A stretch of DNA of 37,624 nt from a virus, in IMG/VR virus record IMGVR_UViG_3300023440_000012, positions 1 through 37,624 of that record; one strand, given 5' to 3'. The notes below the pieces were generated by a model. The model saw only the letters and a list, made by a program, of their open reading frames with translations. It was not told the origin of the DNA and did no database searches. The first letter of the stretch is position 1; each line of letters opens with the position of its first letter. Shown piece by piece: positions 1 through 7,564 of this stretch. Both the position numbers and the translations under genes were made by a program.

Positions 1-1
1 A

Positions 2-844
2 GATATATCTGATATTGGGGATCGTATTATAGTAGCAGTCCCCAATAATCATACTGAAGAAGCTATTACTATACCTCAACCTGGTAATATCTGCATATAC
101 TTACGTACTGGAACCACCTGGACGTTAGAGAGTAGTATGGGCACACCCCCATCAGTTTTACATTATGAGGATTTTGCACAGAAAGTCAGAATGTGTGGGA
201 GTGGGGATAGAGTTATAGTAGGCTCTCTATATGATGATCCTCAAGTAATAGATCATGAAGGGGCATATATTTATTCACGCACTGGTACAGTATGGACCTT
301 AGAGCAATCACTATTTCCTAACATGCTACCAAAAAATGATCTTATAACACTTACTTATGCTTTTGATCTAAATGCCACTAGAGTCGCTATTGCTTCTATT
401 GATGGTGGTAGTAACGGTGAGGTATATATCTACTTACGTACCGGTACTACATGGACGTTAGAGACTACACTTTCATATGGATCTTCCGTTAATATTAATT
501 TTGGCTCCTCTGTCGATATGACTGATGATGGTACTACTTTGATAGTTGGGGCTAGTAAAACCTCACCAACTAGTATAGCTTTTATATATACTAGAGTTGG
601 TATTGTATGGTCCCTAAGTGGGATTGTATATGCTAGCGTTCCAAAGGGGATTGCATTTGGTGAAACCGTTAGGATTGATAAGAATGCTACACTAGCATGT
701 ATTTCGGCACCCTTAGATAGTTTTGGTAACCCCAACTCTGGATCCGTATATGTTGGCACAATACAACCCCCTAGCATACTTAGAATAAGTAATAGTGGCT
801 ATAACCCAATTTCAGAATTACAGCAATTTCTTAGATTAAAATAA
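2..844 (+). CDS. FG-GAP-like repeat protein, C-terminal part (putative tail fibre/adhesin), truncated by window edge
   Basis: The reading frame is open to the first base of the window, so the gene starts upstream; the ATG at 137 is internal. The visible 280 residues hold four copies of a roughly 50-residue unit whose best-conserved strand is a Y-x-R-T-G-T-x-W-x-L-E motif, followed by segments of the type FGSSV...VG. This pattern is that of FG-GAP/beta-propeller-like repeats, which in large phages occur in fibre or adhesin proteins at the virion surface. The C-terminus (ILRIS...GY...LQQFLRL) recurs in the minus-strand gene at the other end of the window, so the two are paralogues. Role in host attachment is inferred from the repeat type; the N-terminal attachment domain is not in view. 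A strong hairpin follows the stop codon. Confidence 0.7.
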   Translation, partial: DISDIGDRIIVAVPNNHTEEAITIPQPGNICIYLRTGTTWTLESSMGTPPSVLHYEDFAQKVRMCGSGDRVIVGSLYDDPQVIDHEGAYIYSRTGTVWTLEQSLFPNMLPKNDLITLTYAFDLNATRVAIASIDGGSNGEVYIYLRTGTTWTLETTLSYGSSVNINFGSSVDMTDDGTTLIVGASKTSPTSIAFIYTRVGIVWSLSGIVYASVPKGIAFGETVRIDKNATLACISAPLDSFGNPNSGSVYVGTIQPPSILRISNSGYNPISELQQFLRLK

Positions 845-853
845 TGATATAGT

Positions 854-885
854 AGATAGTGTAGGGGAATACCCCTACACTATCT
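854..885 (+). terminator. Hairpin terminator after the fibre gene
   Basis: A perfect 14-bp stem (arms 854-867 and 872-885) with a four-base AATA loop follows the stop at 842-844 and is trailed by a short T-rich stretch. It would end transcription of the fibre gene before the next gene at 907. Confidence 0.75.
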
Positions 886-906
886 TTATTTAGGAGACAT
901 TCATTT

Positions 907-1224
907 ATGAGATTTAGACATTTTTACATGGGTATTGGTGGGTTATTAGTTACACTACTATGGTTTCTATCGGATCCCGACATCGGTATAGTACAAAACT
1001 TAACTATAGGGGCTAGCACTCTATCAACCCTACTTATACTACTTAAGACTATTCTTTATATTGGCATGTTACATATATCTAGACGTGCATTATTAGACTA
1101 TATAGATCTTAAGGTGTATTTCATTAGAGCCTTGGAAAGTTCTGAAGGTGCCGGATTAGCTACTATAGCTATATCCATTATCATGTTAGCTATAAGTGTT
1201 GTGATAATTGCAACATTAATTTAA
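907..1224 (+). CDS. Small three-helix membrane protein; holin is one possibility
   Basis: The 105-residue product has three strongly hydrophobic segments, roughly residues 8-22, 30-55 and 82-104, separated by a short charged stretch (LDYIDLKVYFIRALES). It should sit in the inner membrane. A good ribosome site (TAGGAG, 891-896) lies about 10 bases before the ATG. It is followed within 15 bases by the deoxyribosyltransferase-like gene and then by a secreted transglycosylase, so a lysis (holin) role is possible from size, topology and context. The sequence matches no holin family I can name, and membrane-embedded virion or host-takeover functions are equally open. Confidence 0.6.
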   Translation: MRFRHFYMGIGGLLVTLLWFLSDPDIGIVQNLTIGASTLSTLLILLKTILYIGMLHISRRALLDYIDLKVYFIRALESSEGAGLATIAISIIMLAISVVIIATLI

Positions 1225-1238
1225 AATTGAGGTGGGTT

Positions 1239-1646
1239 ATGAAAGTTTTTTTAGGGGGTACCTGTAATAATTCAAAATGGAGATCTGATCTGATTCCATT
1301 ATTAGAAATAGATTACTTCAATCCAATCGTAGAGGATTGGAGTGTTGGAGATATGGATAGGGAGATTTTAGAACGTAAGGTTTGTGACTATCTGTTATAC
1401 GTCATTACCCCTAGGATGTTAGGATCGTATTCTATAGCTGAAGTTGTTGACGATAGTAATAAAAGACCCGATCATACTATATTTTGCATCCTAGATTCAG
1501 ATTCAGATCCTAGATCTGGATTCGCTATGAGTTTCGATGTACCTATCAAGAAGTCATTAGATGCTGTAGCTAAATTAGTAGCTTCCAATGGAGCTAAAGT
1601 CTTTTCTAATTTAAAATCAGTTGCGGAATACTTAAATGCTACATAA
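1239..1646 (+). CDS. Nucleoside 2-deoxyribosyltransferase-like protein
   Basis: The product begins with the strand-loop FLGGTCNNSKWR and continues with YFNPIVEDW, a central acidic helix, LYVITPRMLGSYSIAEVVDDS and a conserved AT-rich-phage type C-terminus. This is the pattern of nucleoside 2-deoxyribosyltransferase-like proteins (Rossmann-like fold, short family of about 130-150 residues) that are common in phages. Family members cleave or exchange the N-glycosidic bond of deoxynucleosides or related nucleotides; the actual substrate here is not known. The ATG at 1239 is chosen over an in-frame TTG at 1227 because GAGGTG (1229-1234) is well placed in front of it. The last 11 bases overlap the next gene, suggesting translational coupling. 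Confidence 0.75.
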   Translation: MKVFLGGTCNNSKWRSDLIPLLEIDYFNPIVEDWSVGDMDREILERKVCDYLLYVITPRMLGSYSIAEVVDDSNKRPDHTIFCILDSDSDPRSGFAMSFDVPIKKSLDAVAKLVASNGAKVFSNLKSVAEYLNAT

Positions 1647-2352
1647 GTTAATAATACTAATACTTCTCTTAATAAGTGCAGATGAGCTACACTCTAGACC
1701 TAGAATAAATGTTAGAACTTATATACCTAGACTGGCATATAGAGTTCTACCAGTAGTTAAGTGTGAGCGGGAACGTATTCTACCAAGATTTCCGATGCCT
1801 GGGTATTTTGGTAGTCTCATAGAGCAGGAGTCCTGTATTTATCTTACTCATAGTAAATGCTGGAATCCTAAATCTAAATTGGATACTAAACGAGAGTTAG
1901 GTATAGGGTTAGGTCAGCTAACTAAAGCTTATAGATCCGATGGTAGTATACGTTTTGATAGTTTAAGTTCACTACGTAAGAAGTATATGAGTGAACTTAA
2001 AGATCTATCATGGGGTACTATCGAAACTAGACCTGATTTACAGATACTAGCTATAATGCTTATGTCTAGCGATAACTATAAAGCGTTATATAAGATAAAA
2101 GATATTCAAGCTAGAGTTGCTATGAGCGACGCTGCCTATAATGGTGGATTAAGGGGTGTGGGTAGGGATAGAAGAGTATGTGGGTTAGCTGCTAATTGTA
2201 ATCCAGATCTATGGTTTGATAACGTAGAGAAATACTGTTCTAAGAGTAAACGTGTTTTATATGGTGGTAAAAATGCCTGTGATATAAATAGGGAACATGT
2301 TTATAACGTATTGAGACTACGGTTGGATAAATATAAACCATTACTTAAATAA
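1636..2352 (+). CDS. Secreted lytic transglycosylase (SLT-type endolysin)
   Basis: The 238-residue protein starts with a signal-like stretch (MLHKLIILILLLISADE) and then an SLT-type muramidase fold: LIEQES with the probable catalytic Glu65, the ELGIGLGQLT motif at 87-96 and SDAAYNGG further on, which are the three hallmark blocks of soluble lytic transglycosylases. It would cleave the glycan strand between MurNAc and GlcNAc in the periplasm. Several cysteines (C43, C67, C75 and more near the C-terminus) may form disulphides after export. It could serve as the lysis enzyme, working with the spanins at 23646-24577, or be a virion-associated enzyme. It overlaps the preceding gene by 11 bases. 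There is no strong ribosome site, which fits coupled translation. Confidence 0.82.
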   Translation: MLHKLIILILLLISADELHSRPRINVRTYIPRLAYRVLPVVKCERERILPRFPMPGYFGSLIEQESCIYLTHSKCWNPKSKLDTKRELGIGLGQLTKAYRSDGSIRFDSLSSLRKKYMSELKDLSWGTIETRPDLQILAIMLMSSDNYKALYKIKDIQARVAMSDAAYNGGLRGVGRDRRVCGLAANCNPDLWFDNVEKYCSKSKRVLYGGKNACDINREHVYNVLRLRLDKYKPLLK

Positions 2353-2390
2353 ATTTATAGATTATTTTAACTTATCAACAATTTATACCT

Positions 2391-2424
2391 ATATATACTA
2401 TAAATGATAGCAATACTACTATCA
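2391..2424 (+). promoter_or_regulatory. Promoter-like motif followed by a 5' hairpin
   Basis: The 20-bp motif ATATATACTATAAATGATAG (2391-2410) recurs almost unchanged at 11452 and 33625, always in a gap upstream of a plus-strand unit. TATACT fits a -10 box. With the usual spacing the transcript would start at about the GATAG. TGATAG (2405-2410) then pairs with CTATCA (2419-2424) across an 8-base loop, so the mRNA would begin with a small hairpin. No convincing -35 box is seen. Whether host or phage polymerase uses it cannot be told. Confidence 0.6.
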
Positions 2425-2461
2425 ATAAAACCAAATGCTACTATGTAGCGAGGATATAATT

Positions 2462-2581
2462 ATGTATTTATTAACACATGCTGAATTAGATAGCAATATT
2501 TATGACGATCAGCAATTACGGGAAGATGAGAAAGAGATACAAGATGATGTGAGTGATCTTGAAGATGGTTATTATTATTAA
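2462..2581 (+). CDS. Small acidic protein, unknown function
   Basis: A 39-codon frame starts at an ATG seven bases after AGGA (2451-2454) and directly downstream of the promoter-like motif at 2391. The product is very acidic in its second half (REDEKEIQDDVSDLEDG) and ends in three tyrosines. I recognise no family. Very small acidic proteins made early or late in phage infection often bind host proteins, but that is only a possibility here. The good ribosome site and the position as first gene after the promoter are the reasons to call it real. Confidence 0.5.
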   Translation: MYLLTHAELDSNIYDDQQLREDEKEIQDDVSDLEDGYYY

Positions 2582-2594
2582 AACTTAATCGTAG

Positions 2595-2616
2595 ACTAAA
2601 ACGATATCGTTTTAGT
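2595..2616. promoter_or_regulatory. 22-bp perfect palindrome, operator or hairpin
   Basis: A loop-free perfect inverted repeat centred on CGATATCG lies between the small acidic gene and the gene at 2643. It has only a weak T-rich flank, so it could be a binding site for a dimeric regulator, an attenuating hairpin or a processing site rather than a classical terminator. Confidence 0.45.
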
Positions 2617-2642
2617 TACTATAACTCACATAGGGTGTTAAA

Positions 2643-2915
2643 ATGTCTAAACGTGAACTAACTGAAAAGATGCTATATAGTTTATCTAGGAAAGACAGGG
2701 ATAGACTTAGTAGTCTTGTTACTACAATCGTATTGCGTAGTGAGCTGGGTAATGAATGGAAATCTCTAGTCCGTATTGAGTTTAATAAAACAATACCTGG
2801 ACGATATAAACGGGTTTTAGATTTTATACTCAAGTTAAATAATGCAGATATGGATCTAATTGGTGGGATACTAGTAACTCCAATATTACCCTCCCCCCCA
2901 CTTGGAAATATATAA
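2643..2915 (+). CDS. Hypothetical small basic protein
   Basis: The 90-residue product is helical and basic for its first two thirds (RKDRDRLSSLV, GRYKRVLDFILKL) and ends in a proline-rich tail (PILPSPPLGNI). An AGGGTG ribosome site precedes the ATG. Its stop codon overlaps the ATG of the next gene by one base (TAATG), so the pair is translated together. I do not recognise a family. A frame on the opposite strand (2612-2833) is shorter and out of context. Confidence 0.6.
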   Translation: MSKRELTEKMLYSLSRKDRDRLSSLVTTIVLRSELGNEWKSLVRIEFNKTIPGRYKRVLDFILKLNNADMDLIGGILVTPILPSPPLGNI

Positions 2916-3271
2916 TGACACTAGAAAAACAGGTACATAACATTCATATTAAAAGCCATCCAAATTTAAACGATAGTCAGAAAGAGTATCTGAATCTGGC
3001 TATTGGGATAGCTGAATTTGAAGAGATTCAGATTGCAGAAAGTTTATTTGATGTAATCATTTTCAGACCATCATCAAGTGATGGTCTGAAGGCTAGCGTC
3101 ATCATAGGTATGAATTATCCAACTACATCTATACTTTATAGATATCTATTTTATAATAACGGTGAGGTAGATACTGCCTCATTGGAGGTTAGTGGATCTT
3201 TACTATCGGTAAACTTTACCCATAACAAGAATGATGTTTCATACATTCTTGTTAATACATTTAAATCATAA
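2915..3271 (+). CDS. Hypothetical protein
   Basis: A 118-residue soluble protein of mixed alpha/beta character with an N-terminal helix (DSQKEYLNLAIGIAEFEEI) followed by alternating beta strands. No family or motif is recognised and it has no signal peptide or membrane segment. It is coupled to the preceding gene by a TAATG overlap and lies 31 bases ahead of thymidylate synthase, so it is probably on the same transcript as the nucleotide-metabolism genes. Confidence 0.6.
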   Translation: MTLEKQVHNIHIKSHPNLNDSQKEYLNLAIGIAEFEEIQIAESLFDVIIFRPSSSDGLKASVIIGMNYPTTSILYRYLFYNNGEVDTASLEVSGSLLSVNFTHNKNDVSYILVNTFKS

Positions 3272-3302
3272 ACAAACATACTACTAAGAGAGGTTTCTAC
3301 TA

Positions 3303-4385
3303 ATGCGTAACTATTTACAATTATTAAAAGAGTGTTTTTATAATGGTAAAGACCATATTGATAGAACTGGTATCGGTCGTAGAAGCGTAATTGTTAGACA
3401 ATTACGCTTCAATATGGATGAGGGATTCCCACTAGTCACAACTAGAAAAATATATTATAACACTCTAATAAAAGAGATGTTATGGTTTATTTCGGGTTCA
3501 GAGACGACTAAAGCTTTAACTAGCGAAGGTATTAAGATATGGGACTTATGGACGGTTAAGGACTCCGATATAACGGAATATGCTAATAGCATTCCTATTA
3601 GCGAAAGTAATAAAACTCTAAAGATGGACTTAGAGGAACACCTTAAGGATAAGATTGGCACCATAGGTAATATTTATGGACCTAATTGGCGCGACGCACC
3701 ACAAGGACTACTTAACACATCGTGGCCTAGTGTTGACAAGTTAGATGACATTCCTAGTGCTAAACTAGCCATATTTAAGTCACTATATGATACACTATCT
3801 AAAGAAGAGCGGGATGAGGTAACATTATTAAACTTTTGTAGACTTCTGTATAATAGTACAGTAGACCAACTTAACAACTTAGTTATCGGTTTAAAGGAAA
3901 GACCGTTTAGTTCTAGACATGTGGTTACGGCATGGATACCATCGTTAATACCATTTGAGAAACTCTCACCTCAACGGAATGTTTTATTAGGTAGGGGTGC
4001 ACTAGCACCATGTCACATGATGTTTCAGTGTTTTGTTGAGGAGGGTTTAACTAAAGACACTCTGGAGCTATCGCTGCATCTAAATATTAGATCTAGTGAT
4101 ATACCAATAGGATTACCATATAACATATCGCAATATGCATTATTATTGCATATGTTAGCTTATAGCCTAGACTATAAACCTAAAGAGCTAATTATTACAG
4201 TAGGGGATGGTCATATCTATACTAACCAGTTATCTAACGTGGAGACGCAACTGTGTAGACAGCCAATGACCCGGCCAACCATTAAGATATCTGGACCTAA
4301 AGATATCTTTAAGCTACAATTCAGTGACATTAAAATAGCTGGATATGAAAACCATGGGGTTATAGACTACCCCGTAAATAAATAA
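3303..4385 (+). CDS. thyA: Thymidylate synthase (ThyA type), long form with insertions
   Basis: Converts dUMP to dTMP with methylene-tetrahydrofolate, giving dihydrofolate that the DHFR encoded at 4821 recycles. The hallmark residues are visible: RTGIG (R21), E58 in IKEMLWF, the catalytic cysteine C237 in APCHMMFQC, RSSD at 263-266, N274 in LPYNISQYALL and GDGHIYTNQ (H303, Y305). At 360 residues it is about 100 longer than the E. coli enzyme (264). The extra length is in two insertions, about residues 86-118 and 134-198, flanking NIYGPNWRDAPQG. Such enlarged ThyA proteins occur in giant phages. All catalytic residues being present, the enzyme should be active. It is preceded by GAGAGG (3289-3294) and followed by a palindrome. 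Confidence 0.93.
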   Translation: MRNYLQLLKECFYNGKDHIDRTGIGRRSVIVRQLRFNMDEGFPLVTTRKIYYNTLIKEMLWFISGSETTKALTSEGIKIWDLWTVKDSDITEYANSIPISESNKTLKMDLEEHLKDKIGTIGNIYGPNWRDAPQGLLNTSWPSVDKLDDIPSAKLAIFKSLYDTLSKEERDEVTLLNFCRLLYNSTVDQLNNLVIGLKERPFSSRHVVTAWIPSLIPFEKLSPQRNVLLGRGALAPCHMMFQCFVEEGLTKDTLELSLHLNIRSSDIPIGLPYNISQYALLLHMLAYSLDYKPKELIITVGDGHIYTNQLSNVETQLCRQPMTRPTIKISGPKDIFKLQFSDIKIAGYENHGVIDYPVNK

Positions 4386-4403
4386 ATAATCCCTTTTAAT
4401 TAT

Positions 4404-4429
4404 TGACCCTAACTTATAAGTTAGGGTCA
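4404..4429. terminator. Hairpin after thyA
   Basis: A perfect 26-bp inverted repeat (core GACCCTAACTT/AAGTTAGGGTC) sits between thyA and the gene at 4447. There is no run of T after it, so it may act as a processing or stabilising hairpin or a weak terminator. Confidence 0.55.
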
Positions 4430-4446
4430 TCCTTAGAGAGTATGTA

Positions 4447-4809
4447 ATGTATTATACACTAGAAACAGTAGAAGAAAGTTTGTTAGAAACTGACAGAATG
4501 ACCCATCATAAGTACGCTAACTTAATCGAAATAGTTCTAAATCGCGTTATCCATCAAACCCCCATAAGTTCTAAAGATGTATTAGTAATATTCGATAAAA
4601 TAGGAATATACAGAAATGATATAGATGAATGTACCACTATAGCCATACCATTTGATCTTGAATTACCTTATTCCATCAAGGTATTTACTGCAAAGGTATA
4701 TGATGATGGTAACGTTGTACTTTCAAAACCCCTCACATACCATGGTGTTAAGGACTTTAATTTCAATACCTTAAATGGGATGTCCATTGAAATTAAAGTA
4801 AAATTCTAA
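4447..4809 (+). CDS. Hypothetical protein upstream of folA
   Basis: A 120-residue soluble protein, helical in the N-terminal half and strand-rich in the C-terminal half (AIPFDLELPYSIKVFTAKVY). AGAG (4435-4440) precedes the ATG. It ends 11 bases before the DHFR gene and should share its transcript. I do not recognise a family, and nothing in the sequence points to a nucleotide-metabolism role other than its position between thyA and folA. Confidence 0.6.
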   Translation: MYYTLETVEESLLETDRMTHHKYANLIEIVLNRVIHQTPISSKDVLVIFDKIGIYRNDIDECTTIAIPFDLELPYSIKVFTAKVYDDGNVVLSKPLTYHGVKDFNFNTLNGMSIEIKVKF

Positions 4810-4820
4810 TAGGAGGAATA

Positions 4821-5312
4821 ATGATTAGATTAATATACTGCTGTAATATTCTTGGTTATATAGGTAAAGATGGTGGGTTATTAAGATCTGTACCATCGGA
4901 TCTTAAAAGATTTAAAGAACTTACTAAAGGCGATGTTGTTATAATGGGGAGGTCTACATGGGAGTCCTTACCCCAAGAATCTAGACCACTCCCTGATAGG
5001 GTTAATGTGGTACTAACTTCGAATACCAACTACGTAGCAAATGGAGCTGAAATACTTGGAAGTCTAAGAAAAGCCTTGGTTAAATATAAAAATCATAATA
5101 TATGGATAATTGGTGGAGAAAAAGTGTTAAAGTCTGGCATGTTATACGCTAATGAAGTATATGCTACAATAATAACTGATTTTCAAATAGGAGATGCCAT
5201 GGCTCCAACTATACCTAGGCATATTAAACCAGTATCTATAGATGTTAAAACAGATACTGATTTAACTATATATAACATCATCTATAGACAGCTAGATGGG
5301 TTGTACGGCTAG
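4821..5312 (+). CDS. folA: Dihydrofolate reductase
   Basis: Reduces dihydrofolate to tetrahydrofolate with NADPH, closing the cycle opened by thymidylate synthase. At 163 residues it is the normal family length. Visible motifs are the N-terminal strand (IYCCNILGYIGKDG), the substrate-binding SDLKRF with acidic D27 in the same position as the E. coli catalytic aspartate, VIMGRSTWESLP for NADPH and folate binding, NVVLTS and IWIIGGEKV with the conserved Gly-Gly. A strong AGGAGG lies four bases before the ATG. Position 22 carries Arg where the E. coli enzyme has Trp. Confidence 0.93.
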   Translation: MIRLIYCCNILGYIGKDGGLLRSVPSDLKRFKELTKGDVVIMGRSTWESLPQESRPLPDRVNVVLTSNTNYVANGAEILGSLRKALVKYKNHNIWIIGGEKVLKSGMLYANEVYATIITDFQIGDAMAPTIPRHIKPVSIDVKTDTDLTIYNIIYRQLDGLYG

Positions 5313-5368
5313 TACCATGGTATACGACATCATGATACTATTTGACACTTAACAAAAATAACTTCAAT

Positions 5369-5899
5369 ATGAAAAAAATTATCAATAAATGCTATAGTGG
5401 ACTAGCTAACCATATAAGTGACCACCGGATAATTACAGAATATATTAATAACTGTAATAGTAAAGAGGTTACAATTCCATTTCTCGAACTCTTAACATTT
5501 GGTGATTATGTATATCTTAATCCATCTCTGGTTCTAGTTAAAGGTCTGAGTAGTGTTAAGACTAATCTAAATATTCTTGGGTTTGTCAGAACTGATGAAA
5601 TCCTACCTATAGTGAAACTTTATAATAAGGGTATTAAGGGCGTTAAAAATAAACAAACATTTGTAAATAGAGGGTTTATAGACTATTTTTATAGTACCCT
5701 CTACCATATCGAGCTATGCGTTATTACCCCAGATAAGTGGGAAACTATACTGTTAGCTGAACGTATATTAAAAAATACTCCATTAATGTACACCGATGAA
5801 AGAGAAGCTAAACGGTTCTCATTAACATACCAAACGTTAATAGGACATGAAAAACCAAAACGGTCAACCGTATCGAACCTAAAGGTATTTAACGACTAG
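5369..5899 (+). CDS. Hypothetical protein
   Basis: The 176-residue product from ATG 5369 is basic and soluble, of mixed secondary structure, with no recognised family. A longer frame could start at TTG 5342, but that TTG is part of TTGACA, which together with CAATAT 17 bases later reads as a sigma70-like promoter overlapping the start. No ribosome site precedes either start, so translation may be leaderless or depend on the folA message. It is the last plus-strand gene before the convergent helicase and shares its terminator. Confidence 0.6.
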   Translation: MKKIINKCYSGLANHISDHRIITEYINNCNSKEVTIPFLELLTFGDYVYLNPSLVLVKGLSSVKTNLNILGFVRTDEILPIVKLYNKGIKGVKNKQTFVNRGFIDYFYSTLYHIELCVITPDKWETILLAERILKNTPLMYTDEREAKRFSLTYQTLIGHEKPKRSTVSNLKVFND

Positions 5900-5908
5900 T
5901 AGAATCCT

Positions 5909-5947
5909 CCATATATCCCCAGACTCTTGTAGTCTGGGGATATATGG
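5909..5947. terminator. Bidirectional terminator between convergent genes
   Basis: A perfect 17-bp stem (5909-5925 with 5931-5947, five-base loop CTTGT) with a GC-rich centre lies between the stop codons of a plus-strand and a minus-strand gene. A T-run follows on the plus side (5958-5965) and AT-rich sequence on the other. Confidence 0.85.
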
Positions 5948-5964
5948 TAAAGATATTATTTTTT

Positions 5965-7491
5965 TTAAAAATCGAACAATTCACTATCGGCATTAGATGA
6001 TACTGAACTTAAACGGCGGATGGAGTTATCTTCACCAGCATCTATATCGTCATCAGGTATAGGCATACCATTATTAGGAAATTGTAAAAAGAAATGTTGA
6101 TGACTATCTGGTATTATTGTAGGTATTCTATGCTTACCTCTACTAATAGAAAGAAATGAGTTACCATCTTGCTTACATATATGAATGTATAGCTCTAAGT
6201 CAACTATTTGAGATAGCTGTCTACTAAATTGGGTATGGGTTCCACCACATACTCGTTTAGTTAATTGATCATCAGCTAAACCATTCCGTAATAAACCACT
6301 AGCTTCTGTATTTAATTGATGGGGTGTTATAGCGGCAATTCCATGAGGTGCTGCGAAATTACGTATCTTGCTAAACATATCTAAATATTCAGTACCTGCT
6401 GGTCCTTGAGCACACCCTTCTAAGCTTATTTTACTTAAATAGTCTAACATCAGAACTTCAATATTATAACCTTGGGCCTCTAATTCTATAACCTTATTAC
6501 ATATAGATCTATAAGTCCACTGATCAGGATTAACCCTAAGTAACTTTATGTGGAATCCATTAACTTGAAGTTTTTCTTTAATATACTTGGCCATCACTGT
6601 AGAATCTATGTCCATATCCACCTTCTCCCTAGTTTCATCATACATAAGGGATTGATAGAGGAATTGTATATTAAGATCTAAATCATCCTCAAATGAAATA
6701 CGTAACAGTAAAGGTTTTTTATCTTTATCTGTAGTTAAAGGTTTATTATATAAGGCTATCTGTTTAAATAATGATAGTGAAAATCCAGTTTTATACTTAT
6801 GTTGTAATGCTCCTATCATGGTTAATCCTGGTCTAAATCCCCCTTGCAAAGCTCTATTCAAGGCAGTCCATCCTGTTTTATAAACGTTTTGACCATTATT
6901 AGCTTTTTTTATATCATCAAAAAGCTTATGTAGTGAATCATCATCACCTAGATCAACATCACCAGTTATGGCAGGATCTTTAGCAGTAGTGGATATTTGT
7001 AAGGGTTCTAATTGAGAGATGACCTCAGATATGAATCCTTTAATATCCTTTATTTTTTCACGTTTATATTTGAATTTGTAACTAGCTTGAGTTAATATCT
7101 CACCAACGTTCTGTTCTTTGAAATAATCAGTTAGGTTCTTCCGTAGGTTAACTATAGAACGTTTAATATAGTTAGGTTTAAGGTCATTGGTTATTAAGTC
7201 AGATATTATGCTAAAGAGTTTTTCGTCATCATTAGTATTTACTTTAATAGTTGATAGTAAATCATCTTTAAGATAGGTATGGTCAAGAGGGTTATTACAC
7301 ATACTTAGAACTGTTAGCTTAAGGGCATCAATGATCTCTTTTTCATCAGATAAACCTACCTCTATATCTGTAGTTTTAATATTCTCTAAAACAGTTCTGA
7401 CTAGCTCTGAACTGTTTTCAGTTATGTCATCACATAGACTTTCTCTGTATAGTAAAGCTATACTCTTGGTTAATAGTAGTTTATCATTCAT
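5965..7491 (-). CDS. DnaB-like replicative helicase with altered Walker A
   Basis: A 508-residue protein. The C-terminal RecA-like half resembles DnaB-family hexameric helicases: TGWTALNRALQGGFRPGLTMI, a P-loop at about 228-235, the SFEDD strand with E268, Walker B VLMLDYLSKIS with D350, and HQLNTEA plus a C-terminal SRGKHR segment. It would unwind DNA at the phage fork. The P-loop reads ALQHKYKT, keeping Lys-Thr but replacing both canonical glycines (Ala and Tyr). The N-terminal 200 residues are helical, as in the DnaB N-domain and linker, but not clearly alignable. The tail is acidic and serine-rich. There is no ribosome site: the ATG follows a run of ten A and one T. It is a single-gene minus-strand unit. 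Confidence 0.82.
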   Translation of the reverse strand: MNDKLLLTKSIALLYRESLCDDITENSSELVRTVLENIKTTDIEVGLSDEKEIIDALKLTVLSMCNNPLDHTYLKDDLLSTIKVNTNDDEKLFSIISDLITNDLKPNYIKRSIVNLRKNLTDYFKEQNVGEILTQASYKFKYKREKIKDIKGFISEVISQLEPLQISTTAKDPAITGDVDLGDDDSLHKLFDDIKKANNGQNVYKTGWTALNRALQGGFRPGLTMIGALQHKYKTGFSLSLFKQIALYNKPLTTDKDKKPLLLRISFEDDLDLNIQFLYQSLMYDETREKVDMDIDSTVMAKYIKEKLQVNGFHIKLLRVNPDQWTYRSICNKVIELEAQGYNIEVLMLDYLSKISLEGCAQGPAGTEYLDMFSKIRNFAAPHGIAAITPHQLNTEASGLLRNGLADDQLTKRVCGGTHTQFSRQLSQIVDLELYIHICKQDGNSFLSISRGKHRIPTIIPDSHQHFFLQFPNNGMPIPDDDIDAGEDNSIRRLSSVSSNADSELFDF

Positions 7492-7564
7492 ATTTTTTTT
7501 TTAAGTTATAGTTCCCGGTCTATTATATATACCGAGACATTTTTAAAACCCAGTTGGAGGGTTC

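Noticed and set aside
907-1224. Confident holin assignment for the three-helix protein
   Set aside because: Topology and nearby lysis enzyme are suggestive, but no holin family motif is present, so only the membrane-protein call is kept.
2612-2833. Minus-strand 73-codon frame opposite the gene at 2643
   Set aside because: The plus-strand gene has a ribosome site and is coupled to the next gene; the minus frame has neither.
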